Below are positions 52,073 through 60,873 of a stretch of 64,000 nt of DNA, one piece after another (within the stretch, counting starts at the first letter, position 1; each line of letters begins with the position of its first letter). The position numbers and the translations under genes are program-made. Under the pieces are notes generated by a model. It was not told where the DNA came from. It did not search any database and saw only the letters and a list, made by a program, of their open reading frames with translations. Source of the DNA: a bacterium (GTDB lineage: Bacteria; UBA4055); assembly GCA_029559475.1 (NCBI GenBank), contig JAKQBN010000076.1, positions 1 through 64,000 on the forward strand, given 5' to 3'.

Positions 52073-53182
52073 ATGGGACTGATGGATAAGATAATCAACA
52101 AGGCAAAAGCGGAATTTATCGACATAATCGAGTGGCTCGATCAGACGGATAATACCCTCGCCTACAGATTCGAAAGGTATCAGAACGAGATCAAGAACGG
52201 TGCTAAACTAACTGTGAGAGAAGGCCAGATGGCTGTTTTTGTAAACGAAGGACAAATAGCCGACGTTTTCAAACCCGGAATGTACACTCTGACTACCGAA
52301 AATCTTCCTATACTGGCTACATTGAAAGGATGGAAATACGGATTCAACAGCCCTTTTAAAGCCGAAGTCTATTTTTTAAGCACGCGAAATATTACAGATC
52401 AGAAATGGGGCACTAAAAACGCAATAATGCTTTCCGACGACAGATTCGGAATGATAGAGATCAGGGCTTACGGAACTTACGTGATGAGAGTAAAAGACGG
52501 ACCGGTTTTTATCAGAGAGATCGTCGGAACTGACGGGAACTTTACCGCAGAAAAGATCAACGAGCAGCTGAAAAGCCTTATCGTCGCAAGATTCACTGAC
52601 GCTGTCGGCGAGGCGAAGATACCTATCGAAAAATACGCGGCGGACATAAATGAAACTTCCGAAACGGTCTTTAAAATAATATCGCCCGAATTCGATAAAT
52701 ACGGTATTGAAGTAACAAAATTCATCATTGAAAATATTTCAATGCCGGACGAGATCAAAAAAGAGATCTTCGAGCTTTCAAGGCTGGACAAAATCGACCT
52801 CGATAAACTTACCAAGCTGAAAACAGCTAAAGCGATCGAAGTTGCCGCAGCTAACCCGAACGGGACGGCCGGAGCAGGGATGGGAATGGGAATGGGATTC
52901 GCGATGGCAAATCAGATGGGTCAGTCGATGGCTGCCAATCAGGCAAGACCGGCATCAGCTCCGCCGCCGGTACCTCCCGCACTTCAGTTCTTTATAGTTT
53001 TCAACGGAGCTCAGGACGGACCCCACGACATGAACGGTCTGAAAAACCTTGTTTTACAGAATAAATTGAACAGGGACACCCTCGTCTGGCGTGAGGGAAT
53101 GAGCTCGTGGACTGCGGCGAAAGACGTTCCTGAACTGAATTCTGTTCTGGGAAGTGTTCCTCCGCCTATACCGGGAATGTAA
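52073..53182 (+). CDS. SPFH-domain protein with C-terminal GYF_2 domain
   Basis: Protein of 369 residues of the YdjI-like soluble SPFH group (sometimes annotated 'virion core protein'). Residues ~20-245 hold the SPFH core (NGAKLTVREGQMAVFVNEGQIADVFKPG, FGMIEIRAYGTYVMRVKDG, YGIEVTKFIIENISMPDEI). A Gly/Met/Ala-rich linker and proline stretch (APPPVPPA) lead to a GYF_2 domain (about 308-360; GAQDGPHDMNGLKNLV, DTLVWREGMSSWTAA). In B. subtilis YdjI helps tether PspA-type stress proteins at the membrane; no PspA gene is seen here. AAGGAG precedes the ATG. The following zinc-ribbon gene starts on the next base after its stop. Confidence 0.88.
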   Translation: MGLMDKIINKAKAEFIDIIEWLDQTDNTLAYRFERYQNEIKNGAKLTVREGQMAVFVNEGQIADVFKPGMYTLTTENLPILATLKGWKYGFNSPFKAEVYFLSTRNITDQKWGTKNAIMLSDDRFGMIEIRAYGTYVMRVKDGPVFIREIVGTDGNFTAEKINEQLKSLIVARFTDAVGEAKIPIEKYAADINETSETVFKIISPEFDKYGIEVTKFIIENISMPDEIKKEIFELSRLDKIDLDKLTKLKTAKAIEVAAANPNGTAGAGMGMGMGFAMANQMGQSMAANQARPASAPPPVPPALQFFIVFNGAQDGPHDMNGLKNLVLQNKLNRDTLVWREGMSSWTAAKDVPELNSVLGSVPPPIPGM

Positions 53183-54295
53183 ATGGAAAACACGGAATCA
53201 GACAATAATTCGAGCAGCATGTTCGCATGTACCAACTGCGGCGCTGAACTTAAATATAAACCCGGCACTACAACAATAAAATGCGAGTATTGCGATACCG
53301 TAAATGAAATACCGCAGCTGAAAACCGAGATCGAAGAGCTTGATTTCAACTCGTATCTTGATAAGAAGTCGGAATCAGGCGATACAATGAGCGTTCATGT
53401 AGTCAAATGCAGTCAGTGCGGCGCTTCATCGACCGTCGATCCGAAGATACGATCGGAGTACTGTCCATACTGCTCCGCGCCCCTGATTATCAGCTCAGCG
53501 ACAGATGAATTTATGCTGCAGCCGAAATACCTGCTCCCCTTTAAGATCGACAAAAATGAAGCAATGAAAATATTTAACGTCTGGGTGAACAAACTCTGGT
53601 TCGCTCCCGACAACCTGAAAAAAGCGAGTCTGAATTTCGATCATTTTAAAGGCGTTTATATACCTTACTGGACTTACGATTCCGATACTGAATCATTCTA
53701 TACAGGACAGCGCGGAACTTATTATTATGTAACTCAGAGCTACACAGCGAACGTAAACGGCAAAGCTGTTGTAAAGACAAGACAGGTCAGGAAAACCCGA
53801 TGGGAATCGGTGTCCGGACAGGTTTCAAGGCAGTTTGATGATGTTCTCACAGTTGCTTCTAAATCTCTTCCTGATGAATATATCTATGCTCTTGAACCCT
53901 GGGATCTGAAAAATCTCGTCGCCTTCGATTCAAAATATCTGAGCGGATTCGTCACGGAAAAATATCAGACGGATTTTAAAGAATGTTTTGTAAAAGCCAA
54001 AGAAAGGATGGATGAGATCATCAGAAGCGATGTCAGAAACGACATAGGCGGCGATGAACAAAGGATACTTCAGCTTGATACTGATTTTAAAGACATTACT
54101 TTCAAGCACATTCTTCTTCCTGTTTATGTAAGCGCGTACAAATACGAAACAAAACTTTTCAGATTCCTCATAAACGCAAGAACAGGCGAGGTTCAGGGGG
54201 AAAGACCTTTGAGCTGGACGAAGATCATATTGGCGATAAGCGCCGCTGCCGCTGCGGTCGCGGTAATTGTCTGGATAGCCAATGTAATGAGATGA
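53183..54295 (+). CDS. Zinc-ribbon membrane-anchored protein, partner of SPFH protein
   Basis: Protein of 370 residues. Two zinc ribbons open it: CTNCGAEL...CEYCDT (about 13-35) and CSQCGASS...CPYCSA (about 74-96). A beta-rich central domain contains GVYIPYWTYDSDTESFYTGQRGTYYYVTQ and LPVYVSAYKYETKLFRFLINARTGEVQGERPLSW. A C-terminal membrane helix follows (about 347-366, ILAISAAAAAVAVIVWIANVM). The tail anchor places the zinc ribbons in the cytoplasm. Such proteins commonly accompany SPFH-GYF proteins and are often mis-labelled as PriA-like helicases; no helicase motif exists here. A membrane docking site for the SPFH protein is the likely role. Confidence 0.8.
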   Translation: MENTESDNNSSSMFACTNCGAELKYKPGTTTIKCEYCDTVNEIPQLKTEIEELDFNSYLDKKSESGDTMSVHVVKCSQCGASSTVDPKIRSEYCPYCSAPLIISSATDEFMLQPKYLLPFKIDKNEAMKIFNVWVNKLWFAPDNLKKASLNFDHFKGVYIPYWTYDSDTESFYTGQRGTYYYVTQSYTANVNGKAVVKTRQVRKTRWESVSGQVSRQFDDVLTVASKSLPDEYIYALEPWDLKNLVAFDSKYLSGFVTEKYQTDFKECFVKAKERMDEIIRSDVRNDIGGDEQRILQLDTDFKDITFKHILLPVYVSAYKYETKLFRFLINARTGEVQGERPLSWTKIILAISAAAAAVAVIVWIANVMR

Positions 54296-54303
54296 TATAT
54301 ATA

Positions 54304-54332
54304 TTGACTTTAACAGGTTGGTATCTTAAATT
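54304..54332 (+). promoter_or_regulatory. Probable promoter of frr-argS-kinase operon
   Basis: TTGACT (54304-54309) in TTGACTTTAAC, 17 bases, TAAATT (54327-54332), 36 bases ahead of the frr ATG. It is nearly the same element as at 43082. Confidence 0.55.
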
Positions 54333-54368
54333 TTCAATAAAACTATAATTAATTAAGGGAGCGGACCG

Positions 54369-54944
54369 ATGACAGTAAATGAAAATGATAAAGTGAAACC
54401 GATTACGCTTAAATGCGAAGACAAGATGGTAAAAGCTATTGAACATCTTAAGCACGAATTCGAAAGGATCAAGGCGGGAAAAGCAAACGCGCACACTCTC
54501 GATCCTGTAAAAGTTGAATCCTATGGAGCTCTTGTTCCTCTGAACCAGGTCGCAAATATAGCTATACCTGAACCGAGAACGATCGTTGTTACTCCCTGGG
54601 ACAAAACTCAGATAAAAAACATCGAAAAAGGCATTATAAATGCGAATCTGGGATTTAATCCTATAAGCGACGGGAATGTCGTAAGAATTCAGATACCGGC
54701 CCTTACAGAAGAAATCAGAAAGGATCTTGTAAAAAATGTAAAAAAAGAAGGCGAAAATTCGAAGATCACGATCAGGAACAGCAGAAAAGATGCCAATTCA
54801 GAGCTTGATAAGCTGACAAAAGAACACGTAAGCGAGAACATTGTTGATATTGAAAAAGATCACGTTCAGAAAATGACCGACAAATACATCAAGGACGTTG
54901 ATACTCTTATTGCTGCCAAGGAAAAAGAAATCATGACCATATAA
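54369..54944 (+). CDS. frr: Ribosome recycling factor
   Basis: With EF-G it splits the post-termination ribosome. The three-helix tail and beta domain are recognisable: LKHEFERIKAGKANAHTLDPVKVESYGALVPLNQVANI, PWDKTQIKNIEKGI, GNVVRIQIPALTEEIRKDLVK and RNSRKDANSELDKL. The protein has 191 residues, about six more than typical owing to a short N-terminal extension. AAGGGAGCG lies before the ATG. First gene of an operon with argS and the giant kinase. Confidence 0.96.
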   Translation: MTVNENDKVKPITLKCEDKMVKAIEHLKHEFERIKAGKANAHTLDPVKVESYGALVPLNQVANIAIPEPRTIVVTPWDKTQIKNIEKGIINANLGFNPISDGNVVRIQIPALTEEIRKDLVKNVKKEGENSKITIRNSRKDANSELDKLTKEHVSENIVDIEKDHVQKMTDKYIKDVDTLIAAKEKEIMTI

Positions 54945-54956
54945 TCAGTGAATTAA

Positions 54957-56657
54957 ATGAATATATTTCAGAGTCTGATAATTAAAAAAGTAACCGGCGC
55001 CTATCCTGCCCTGAAGGAACTTGTAGGCGCCGCACTTTTTGAGAACCCGAAAAATCCTGAGTTTGGAGATACCGCTCTTCCTTGCTTCAGATTTTCATCA
55101 GTATTAAAAAAATCCCCTGCAGCTGTTGCAGAAGAACTCAGAAATCTTTTTGAAGAAGACGACAGCTTTGAGTCGGTTACCAATATAAACGGCTACCTCA
55201 ATTTTAAATACCGAAAAGAACGCTACATTGAATATGTGTGCGGCTCTTTCGAAAAAAACACGCTTTTTAATGATATAAAAAGCTATGGCGGCGGAAAAAC
55301 TGTCGTTATCGATTATTCGCATCCGAACGTCGCGAAGAACATGGGTATCCATAACCTCAGATCGACTATCATAGGTCAGTCGATATATAACATTCATGAA
55401 TTTCTCGGGTTTAAAGCGGTCGGAGTAAATCATCTGGGGGACTGGGGTACTCAGTTCGGAAAACTTATGTGGGCGCTTGAAGAATGGTCCTCGTACGAAG
55501 AAGTTGAGAATAAGGGGATCTTATTCCTGAACGAGATCTACGTGCGGTTTCATAATGAGGCGGAAATAAAACCCGAACTTGAAGAAAAAGCGCGTGAATG
55601 GTTCAAAAAGCTGGAAGATAATGATGAGCCGGCTTTAAAATGGTGGAAGCTTTTTATAAAAGTATCGATGGATGCATACAACGATATTTACAGAAGGCTG
55701 AACATTAAATTCGATCATATTACCGGAGAATCTTTTTATATAAAATTTCTGGATGATACAGTAAACAGACTGGATGAACGGGGACTGACAGAATTTAGCG
55801 AAGGAGCGCTTGTAGTTAAATTTGATGATAGTGAAAATATGCCCCCCTGCCTCTTAAAGAAATCGGATGGGGCCACTCTTTACGCGACCAGAGATATTGC
55901 GGCGGCTATGTACCGGCTGATTGAGTTCAAACCGAACCGGGTTCTTTATGTGACGGATGTGGCGCAGGAACTTCATTTCGCGCAGGTTTTCAAAGTAATG
56001 GAGATGTACGATCCGACAAATAAGGACATTTTCAGGCATATTAAATTCGGCAGACTTAGTTTTCCGAACGTTCAGATGTCGACAAGAAAAGGCAACATCG
56101 TACCTTTAAGCGAGGTTCTTGACAGAGCAAGGGATAAAGTTCTTGATATAATCGAAGAAAGGAACGCCGATATTCCCGATAAACTTCAGACTGCCGATAA
56201 GATCGGTATCGGAGCTGTTATCTTTAACGACCTGTCTGTATCCAGGATCAAAAATATTGAATTCGACTGGGACAAGACGCTTTCATTCGAAGGCGAAACC
56301 GGACCGCATGTCCAGTATTCTTATGTAAGGATCATGAACATTCTTGAAAAAACAGGATCTTTTGATACTATTGCTGATCTTTCGCTTATTAAAGATGAAT
56401 TTTCTTATGATCTGATCAAACTTCTGGAGCAGTTCGAACCGAAAGTTAAGCAGGCATGCGAAGAATATGAACCTTCTGTTATAGCGAATTATTTAATAGA
56501 ATTATCGAAATCTTTCAACAGATTCTATCAGAATAACCGTGTAGTAGGGGAAGAAGTTAAAACCATGCAGTCGAGAGCTTATCTTATAAATATCCTCGGT
56601 ACCGTTTACGGAAAATGCATGGATCTTTTAGGAATACCGAAAATCGATAAAATGTAG
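54957..56657 (+). CDS. argS: Arginyl-tRNA synthetase
   Basis: Class I synthetase of 566 residues. The N-terminal additional domain has NPEFGDTALPCFRFSSVLKKSP. The catalytic domain has VVIDYSHPNVAKNMGIHNLRST, where the usual HxGH signature reads GIHN. NHLGDWGTQFGKLMWA, LLKKSDGATLYATRDIAAA and the KMSKS-like MSTRKGNIVPL follow. The anticodon-binding DALR domain closes it (SYVRIMNILEKT, YLIELSKSFNRFYQNNRV). The altered HIGH motif is unusual but the frame is open and everything else is intact, so the enzyme is probably functional. It follows frr by 12 bases with a weak ribosome site. Confidence 0.95.
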   Translation: MNIFQSLIIKKVTGAYPALKELVGAALFENPKNPEFGDTALPCFRFSSVLKKSPAAVAEELRNLFEEDDSFESVTNINGYLNFKYRKERYIEYVCGSFEKNTLFNDIKSYGGGKTVVIDYSHPNVAKNMGIHNLRSTIIGQSIYNIHEFLGFKAVGVNHLGDWGTQFGKLMWALEEWSSYEEVENKGILFLNEIYVRFHNEAEIKPELEEKAREWFKKLEDNDEPALKWWKLFIKVSMDAYNDIYRRLNIKFDHITGESFYIKFLDDTVNRLDERGLTEFSEGALVVKFDDSENMPPCLLKKSDGATLYATRDIAAAMYRLIEFKPNRVLYVTDVAQELHFAQVFKVMEMYDPTNKDIFRHIKFGRLSFPNVQMSTRKGNIVPLSEVLDRARDKVLDIIEERNADIPDKLQTADKIGIGAVIFNDLSVSRIKNIEFDWDKTLSFEGETGPHVQYSYVRIMNILEKTGSFDTIADLSLIKDEFSYDLIKLLEQFEPKVKQACEEYEPSVIANYLIELSKSFNRFYQNNRVVGEEVKTMQSRAYLINILGTVYGKCMDLLGIPKIDKM

Positions 56658-56665
56658 GATTTATC

Positions 56666-59600
56666 TTGGAAACAGATGAACTTAAGAACATAGACAACAA
56701 ATACAGAGTGATCAGAAAACTGGGTAAAGGCGGATCAAGCACGGTTTACCTTGTCGAGGATTACAACGGAAGCCGGATGGCCCTCAAGCTGCTCAACAGG
56801 CATTCGACCCAGAAAAAGATCCAGAGGCTGAAAAATGAATTCAGGCTTATGTGTTCTCTAAACCATAAGAATATAGCCAAAGTTTATGATTTCGGCTATG
56901 ATCCCGATCTGGGAAACTACTATTTTACTCTCGAGTACATACCCGACGGAAATTACATCACTTTCAATCAGCTTTATAATTCAAAAGAGATGAAGCTGGA
57001 ATCGTTCTTTCAGCTTTTAAGCGGTCTCAGCTATCTGCACTCGAACAATTTCATTCACTACGACATATCACCCAACAACGTGCTGGTCAAAAAAGAATTC
57101 GACGGATTTACTGTAAAGATCACAGACTTCGGACTTACTACCCAGTTCGATACTCCGAATTTTAATTATGCCGGCACTCTTAACTATATGTCGCCGGAAA
57201 TGATTAAGGGATTAAGCACGATCGATTCAAGAAGCGATCTTTTTTCCGCCGGTCTTATTCTTGCCAATCTTTTAAATTCAGAATTCGTATATACTCCTTC
57301 ATCAACGATCCATGAATATTTCGATAAAAGAGTAAAATTCGATGAAACGATCCTGAATGATAAGATAAACAAGATCGATGATCATGACTTTAAGGTATTT
57401 ATACGGAAACTTCTAGATGTTGAACCGGTAGCGAGATATAAATCCGCCAATGAAGCTATAGAAGCTATGAATCAGATCTTCCATAAAGAATTCGATGTAA
57501 TATCATTTTACGATACGAAATCTACTTTCTCAGATACCACGGTTTTCAGGGAGAATGAGTACAGAACTATACTTTCGGTTTTCAATTCGTCAAAAGAAAA
57601 AACCGGTAAAAAATCATTTCTGGTTATTTCCGGCGAATCCGGTTCAGGTAAAAAAAAGCTCATAGATGAATTCAAGATACACTGCCAGCTGACTAATCAC
57701 GACTTCTACAAAATCAACTTTCTTGAAAAACCAGAATCCGATAATCTTGAACCGTTCAAGAATCTCATAATGTCAGTCGGAAAAATTATAAGGAAGGGCC
57801 AGGCAGATACTTTTTTAATAGATAAACTTTTCTACAATTGCGATAATATTAAGCCGGATGAAATACCGGAAGTTCTGAAAGCAGCGAAAGACTTTCTAAC
57901 GGACCTTTCACCGAATAATATGCTGGTAGTCGCTTTGAATAATATCGAATATGCCGATAAATACTCTATCGACTTCTTAAATTTCATTATCACGAATATC
58001 TACAAAGACATCAATCTTTTTTTGATCATGACCGTGAATCCGAGAAAGATCAAATCTAACCGTAAAGCCTTATATTCTCTTCTTAACGCGCAGAACATTG
58101 AAAGATCTGTTATAAATGTTCCGAACCTGAACCTTGAGCAGATCAAAAAAATCGTAAACACATATTTTTACAACCTTAAAGATGTGCCTGAGCAGTTTTA
58201 TTCAAAGCTCCAGAACGTTACGGGGAACAGCATCAGGAGACTTATAGAGATATTAAAGCTTTTGTATGCCAACAATATTATAATCAGAACATACAGCGGA
58301 TATTCTTATCAGGCTTCAGCCGGCTATGATAACCTTCTAAACGAATTTATCAGCGGCGAGATAGATTTTAATCCTGAAGAGCTTACTTCAGAAGAACTGG
58401 CTGTTTTGAAGACTCTTTCCGTTTCTCTTGTTGCTCTTTCTTACGAAAATATCGGAGCGATCACAGAACTCGGAACAGCTGTAATCAAAGAAACTGTAGA
58501 CAGGCTGTACGAAGATTATTTCATCAAATCCCAGGGTGAGAATCCTGTATGTTTTTCGATAACTGAGGACATTCTTAAACGAATGATACTTAAAGCCTCT
58601 AACGAAGATGAGCTCAAGCATTACCACCGGAAAATATCTTCTCTTGTGTTAAATGATATAGACCAGAAAGATACAACAAGGCGAATTTATAGATTCATAC
58701 ATAATCTTGCCGGTCACAGCGGTCCAAATTCTGATCTTCACGATAAGATCGAGATCGTAAAGAACGGTTTACTGAAATCAAGGGATATACCGAACCTTAT
58801 AGAGCTGTATCAAACGCTTGTTTATAAAGTGTCTGTTCCTGACAGGATCAGACTGAAGCTCTTATACGAAATTATCTATCTGATCTTCAAGCACATCGTT
58901 CCCGAATCCAATCAGCATTTCATAGAAGAGTATCATAGCATACTTTCGAAATTTCCAAATCCAGAATCGTTCAGTTTTGAAACGGACATGGTAAATGTGA
59001 TCAATCTTAATTTCGCCGAAAACTTCAAGCTTGGTAAAGAAATAGTCGAGAGGAACAGATCTCAGCTGGAAGATAAAACAAGACGCCCGGTCATAATCGA
59101 CATCATGGTTTATGTGATGCATCAGTCCTACAACCATAACGGCGAATACGATTACCTCGATGAGTTGTTAAAATATACAGCCGGGGTACCTGGGCTCAAA
59201 ACAGTGAACGTATATCTGACAATGTACGACCTTTACAACAGAAAATCGTCTATGTTCGAAAGCGATCACAAAAAGTATGAGCAGCTTCTTATGGAATCTT
59301 TTAATACTTTGAAGAATTCAGACGACAAGGTCTATGCAGCCAGAGCTTTCCTGATAATGTGCTTCTACTATGAGAAAAGAGATTATTCCGAGAATATTGA
59401 ACGGTTCTTTCAGAAGGCTTTCGAATTCTGCGAAGAGAACAGATTCCCCGTATTTCTTTTCTTTACAAGAAATGCCTATTCAGCTTATCTCGAAAAACAT
59501 AATATGCTCAGAAAAGCCGTAGACGAAGCTAACAAAGCCTTTATATTCGACGTGAATTACAGCTTTCTTTTTAGTATAATCAGCCTTATCGAACACAGAT

Positions 59601-60427
59601 CGCAGATCAGGATCAAACTCGAAGATCCGATACAGGAAATAATAAACGATCTTGTCATGCTGATCAATATCGAGACAGGTATTAGAAGCAGCATTTCTAA
59701 AGTCTACCAGAACATAATAACACTCTATCACGAGGCTGGTAAATTTAACGACAAAATGGAATATCTTACTTCCTATATAATTTCCATGAACAATACCAGA
59801 CGCGGTGAAAATACGGAAAGCCTGACGTTCTACATCAGATCCCTTCTTAAAAATTATACGATCAATGAGATATTCGATTATACAAAACAGTATTTCGGTG
59901 AGATGGGAATAACTGAAGACCGATTTCTTGAAATTATTTACTCTACAAGAGAGGAAATGCAGAAAGAACAGGGCATAAAGGATGAAGCTCTCACGAACGA
60001 TATGCTTATAGATAGTATTAACAGGATTACTGACGGAAAAGAAGTTAATTTCGACAAAATTTACGAACTGATGGAAAACTACGACAAGAACGCTCCTTTG
60101 TTCAACAGGATAAACCTGTTCATGTCTCTTCATTTTAATAAAGATTACTCCAATACTGTAAACAAGCTTATGCAGGATATCGTAATGCTTTACGGAAAAG
60201 GCTACTCGAATACAGCTCAGAAATACTGTACAGCACTTGCAAAATATCTTTTCTACATTAAACAGGATAATAATTCGTTCCTTCTTTTCACTAAACTGTC
60301 GCTTAAGATCAACGGCGAGATCTTCGCCAATTCTCCACAGAACATTAAGAACTCTATTATAAAAGATGAAGATATCAAGCTGCTCAAGGAGATCGTGAAC
60401 AATCTAAAAATGCGCTTCAAGAAATGA
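56666..60427 (+). CDS. Ser/Thr protein kinase with degenerate NTPase and helical repeats
   Basis: Protein of 1253 residues starting at TTG (AGGAT six bases upstream). The kinase domain (about 13-270) has a Gly-rich loop LGKGGSSTVYLV, Lys41, HYDISPNNVLV with Asp133 and Asn138, the DFG at 154-156 and GTLNYMSPEMI, so it should be active. An NTPase-like region follows (about 295-560). Its P-loop GESGSGKKK has Lys in place of Ser/Thr, and the Walker B reads VVALNNIEYAD with Asn-Asn where acids are expected. ATP hydrolysis there is probably lost. The remaining ~700 residues are TPR-like helices. No signal peptide or membrane helix. The architecture parallels the cyclase-NTPase-TPR protein at 28.9-32.6 kb. 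The stop overlaps the amidase start. Confidence 0.87.
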   Translation: METDELKNIDNKYRVIRKLGKGGSSTVYLVEDYNGSRMALKLLNRHSTQKKIQRLKNEFRLMCSLNHKNIAKVYDFGYDPDLGNYYFTLEYIPDGNYITFNQLYNSKEMKLESFFQLLSGLSYLHSNNFIHYDISPNNVLVKKEFDGFTVKITDFGLTTQFDTPNFNYAGTLNYMSPEMIKGLSTIDSRSDLFSAGLILANLLNSEFVYTPSSTIHEYFDKRVKFDETILNDKINKIDDHDFKVFIRKLLDVEPVARYKSANEAIEAMNQIFHKEFDVISFYDTKSTFSDTTVFRENEYRTILSVFNSSKEKTGKKSFLVISGESGSGKKKLIDEFKIHCQLTNHDFYKINFLEKPESDNLEPFKNLIMSVGKIIRKGQADTFLIDKLFYNCDNIKPDEIPEVLKAAKDFLTDLSPNNMLVVALNNIEYADKYSIDFLNFIITNIYKDINLFLIMTVNPRKIKSNRKALYSLLNAQNIERSVINVPNLNLEQIKKIVNTYFYNLKDVPEQFYSKLQNVTGNSIRRLIEILKLLYANNIIIRTYSGYSYQASAGYDNLLNEFISGEIDFNPEELTSEELAVLKTLSVSLVALSYENIGAITELGTAVIKETVDRLYEDYFIKSQGENPVCFSITEDILKRMILKASNEDELKHYHRKISSLVLNDIDQKDTTRRIYRFIHNLAGHSGPNSDLHDKIEIVKNGLLKSRDIPNLIELYQTLVYKVSVPDRIRLKLLYEIIYLIFKHIVPESNQHFIEEYHSILSKFPNPESFSFETDMVNVINLNFAENFKLGKEIVERNRSQLEDKTRRPVIIDIMVYVMHQSYNHNGEYDYLDELLKYTAGVPGLKTVNVYLTMYDLYNRKSSMFESDHKKYEQLLMESFNTLKNSDDKVYAARAFLIMCFYYEKRDYSENIERFFQKAFEFCEENRFPVFLFFTRNAYSAYLEKHNMLRKAVDEANKAFIFDVNYSFLFSIISLIEHRSQIRIKLEDPIQEIINDLVMLINIETGIRSSISKVYQNIITLYHEAGKFNDKMEYLTSYIISMNNTRRGENTESLTFYIRSLLKNYTINEIFDYTKQYFGEMGITEDRFLEIIYSTREEMQKEQGIKDEALTNDMLIDSINRITDGKEVNFDKIYELMENYDKNAPLFNRINLFMSLHFNKDYSNTVNKLMQDIVMLYGKGYSNTAQKYCTALAKYLFYIKQDNNSFLLFTKLSLKINGEIFANSPQNIKNSIIKDEDIKLLKEIVNNLKMRFKK

Positions 60428-60873
60428 CAGATAGAAAGATAGATACGATCGTAATTCACTGCAGCGCAACCGAATTCGGTAACAGACATTTATTCGCTCG
60501 ATGGCATAAAAAGCTGGGATGGGACGATGTCGGGTATCATTTCATTATAACTAATTCGTACCCGACAAAAAGATCATGGTACGAAAAAAAGCCTGATTTC
60601 AAATCTGACGGCAAGATTGAAAAAGGCAGGCCTGCAGATATAGCAGGCGCCCATGTCAGGCTTCATAATGAAAACACTATAGGAATATGCCTTGTCGGAG
60701 ACAGGACATTTACTTCCAAGCAGTTCCTGTCATTAAAAAAAGTTATTGCTTCATTGCGCAGAAAATTTAAGATCAGTTCCATAAAAGGCCACTATGAATT
60801 TGATACGGGTGCGGAACAGGGAAAAACCTGTCCGAACATTGATATGGACTGGCTAAGAAAATTATTATCCTGA
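60424..60873 (+). CDS. N-acetylmuramoyl-L-alanine amidase, PGRP/T7-lysozyme type
   Basis: Protein of 149 residues covering one Amidase_2 domain. The zinc ligands are His in TIVIHCSAT, His in AGAHVRLHN and Cys in GKTCPNID; catalytic Tyr and Lys candidates lie in VGYHFII and KGHYEF. The enzyme would cut the bond between MurNAc and L-Ala in peptidoglycan. It has no signal peptide, so release needs another route (holin-like, lysis, or a cytosolic substrate such as recycled muropeptides). It overlaps the kinase gene by four bases (ATGA) and the convergent truB gene by nine. It resembles phage endolysins, but no phage gene surrounds it. Confidence 0.88.
   Translation: MTDRKIDTIVIHCSATEFGNRHLFARWHKKLGWDDVGYHFIITNSYPTKRSWYEKKPDFKSDGKIEKGRPADIAGAHVRLHNENTIGICLVGDRTFTSKQFLSLKKVIASLRRKFKISSIKGHYEFDTGAEQGKTCPNIDMDWLRKLLS

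Noticed and set aside
53183..54295. Zinc-ribbon protein as a PriA-like helicase
   Set aside because: Only the cysteine motifs resemble PriA; there is no Walker A, DEAD box or helicase length, and a tail anchor is present.
59480..60133. A 217-codon open frame on the minus strand within the kinase gene
   Set aside because: It lies wholly antisense to the helical part of a clear long gene, has biased Phe/Ile/Tyr content and no ribosome site.
60424..60873. Amidase as a sign of an integrated phage
   Set aside because: No integrase, portal, tail or attachment repeats nearby; flanks are housekeeping genes and base composition is unchanged.
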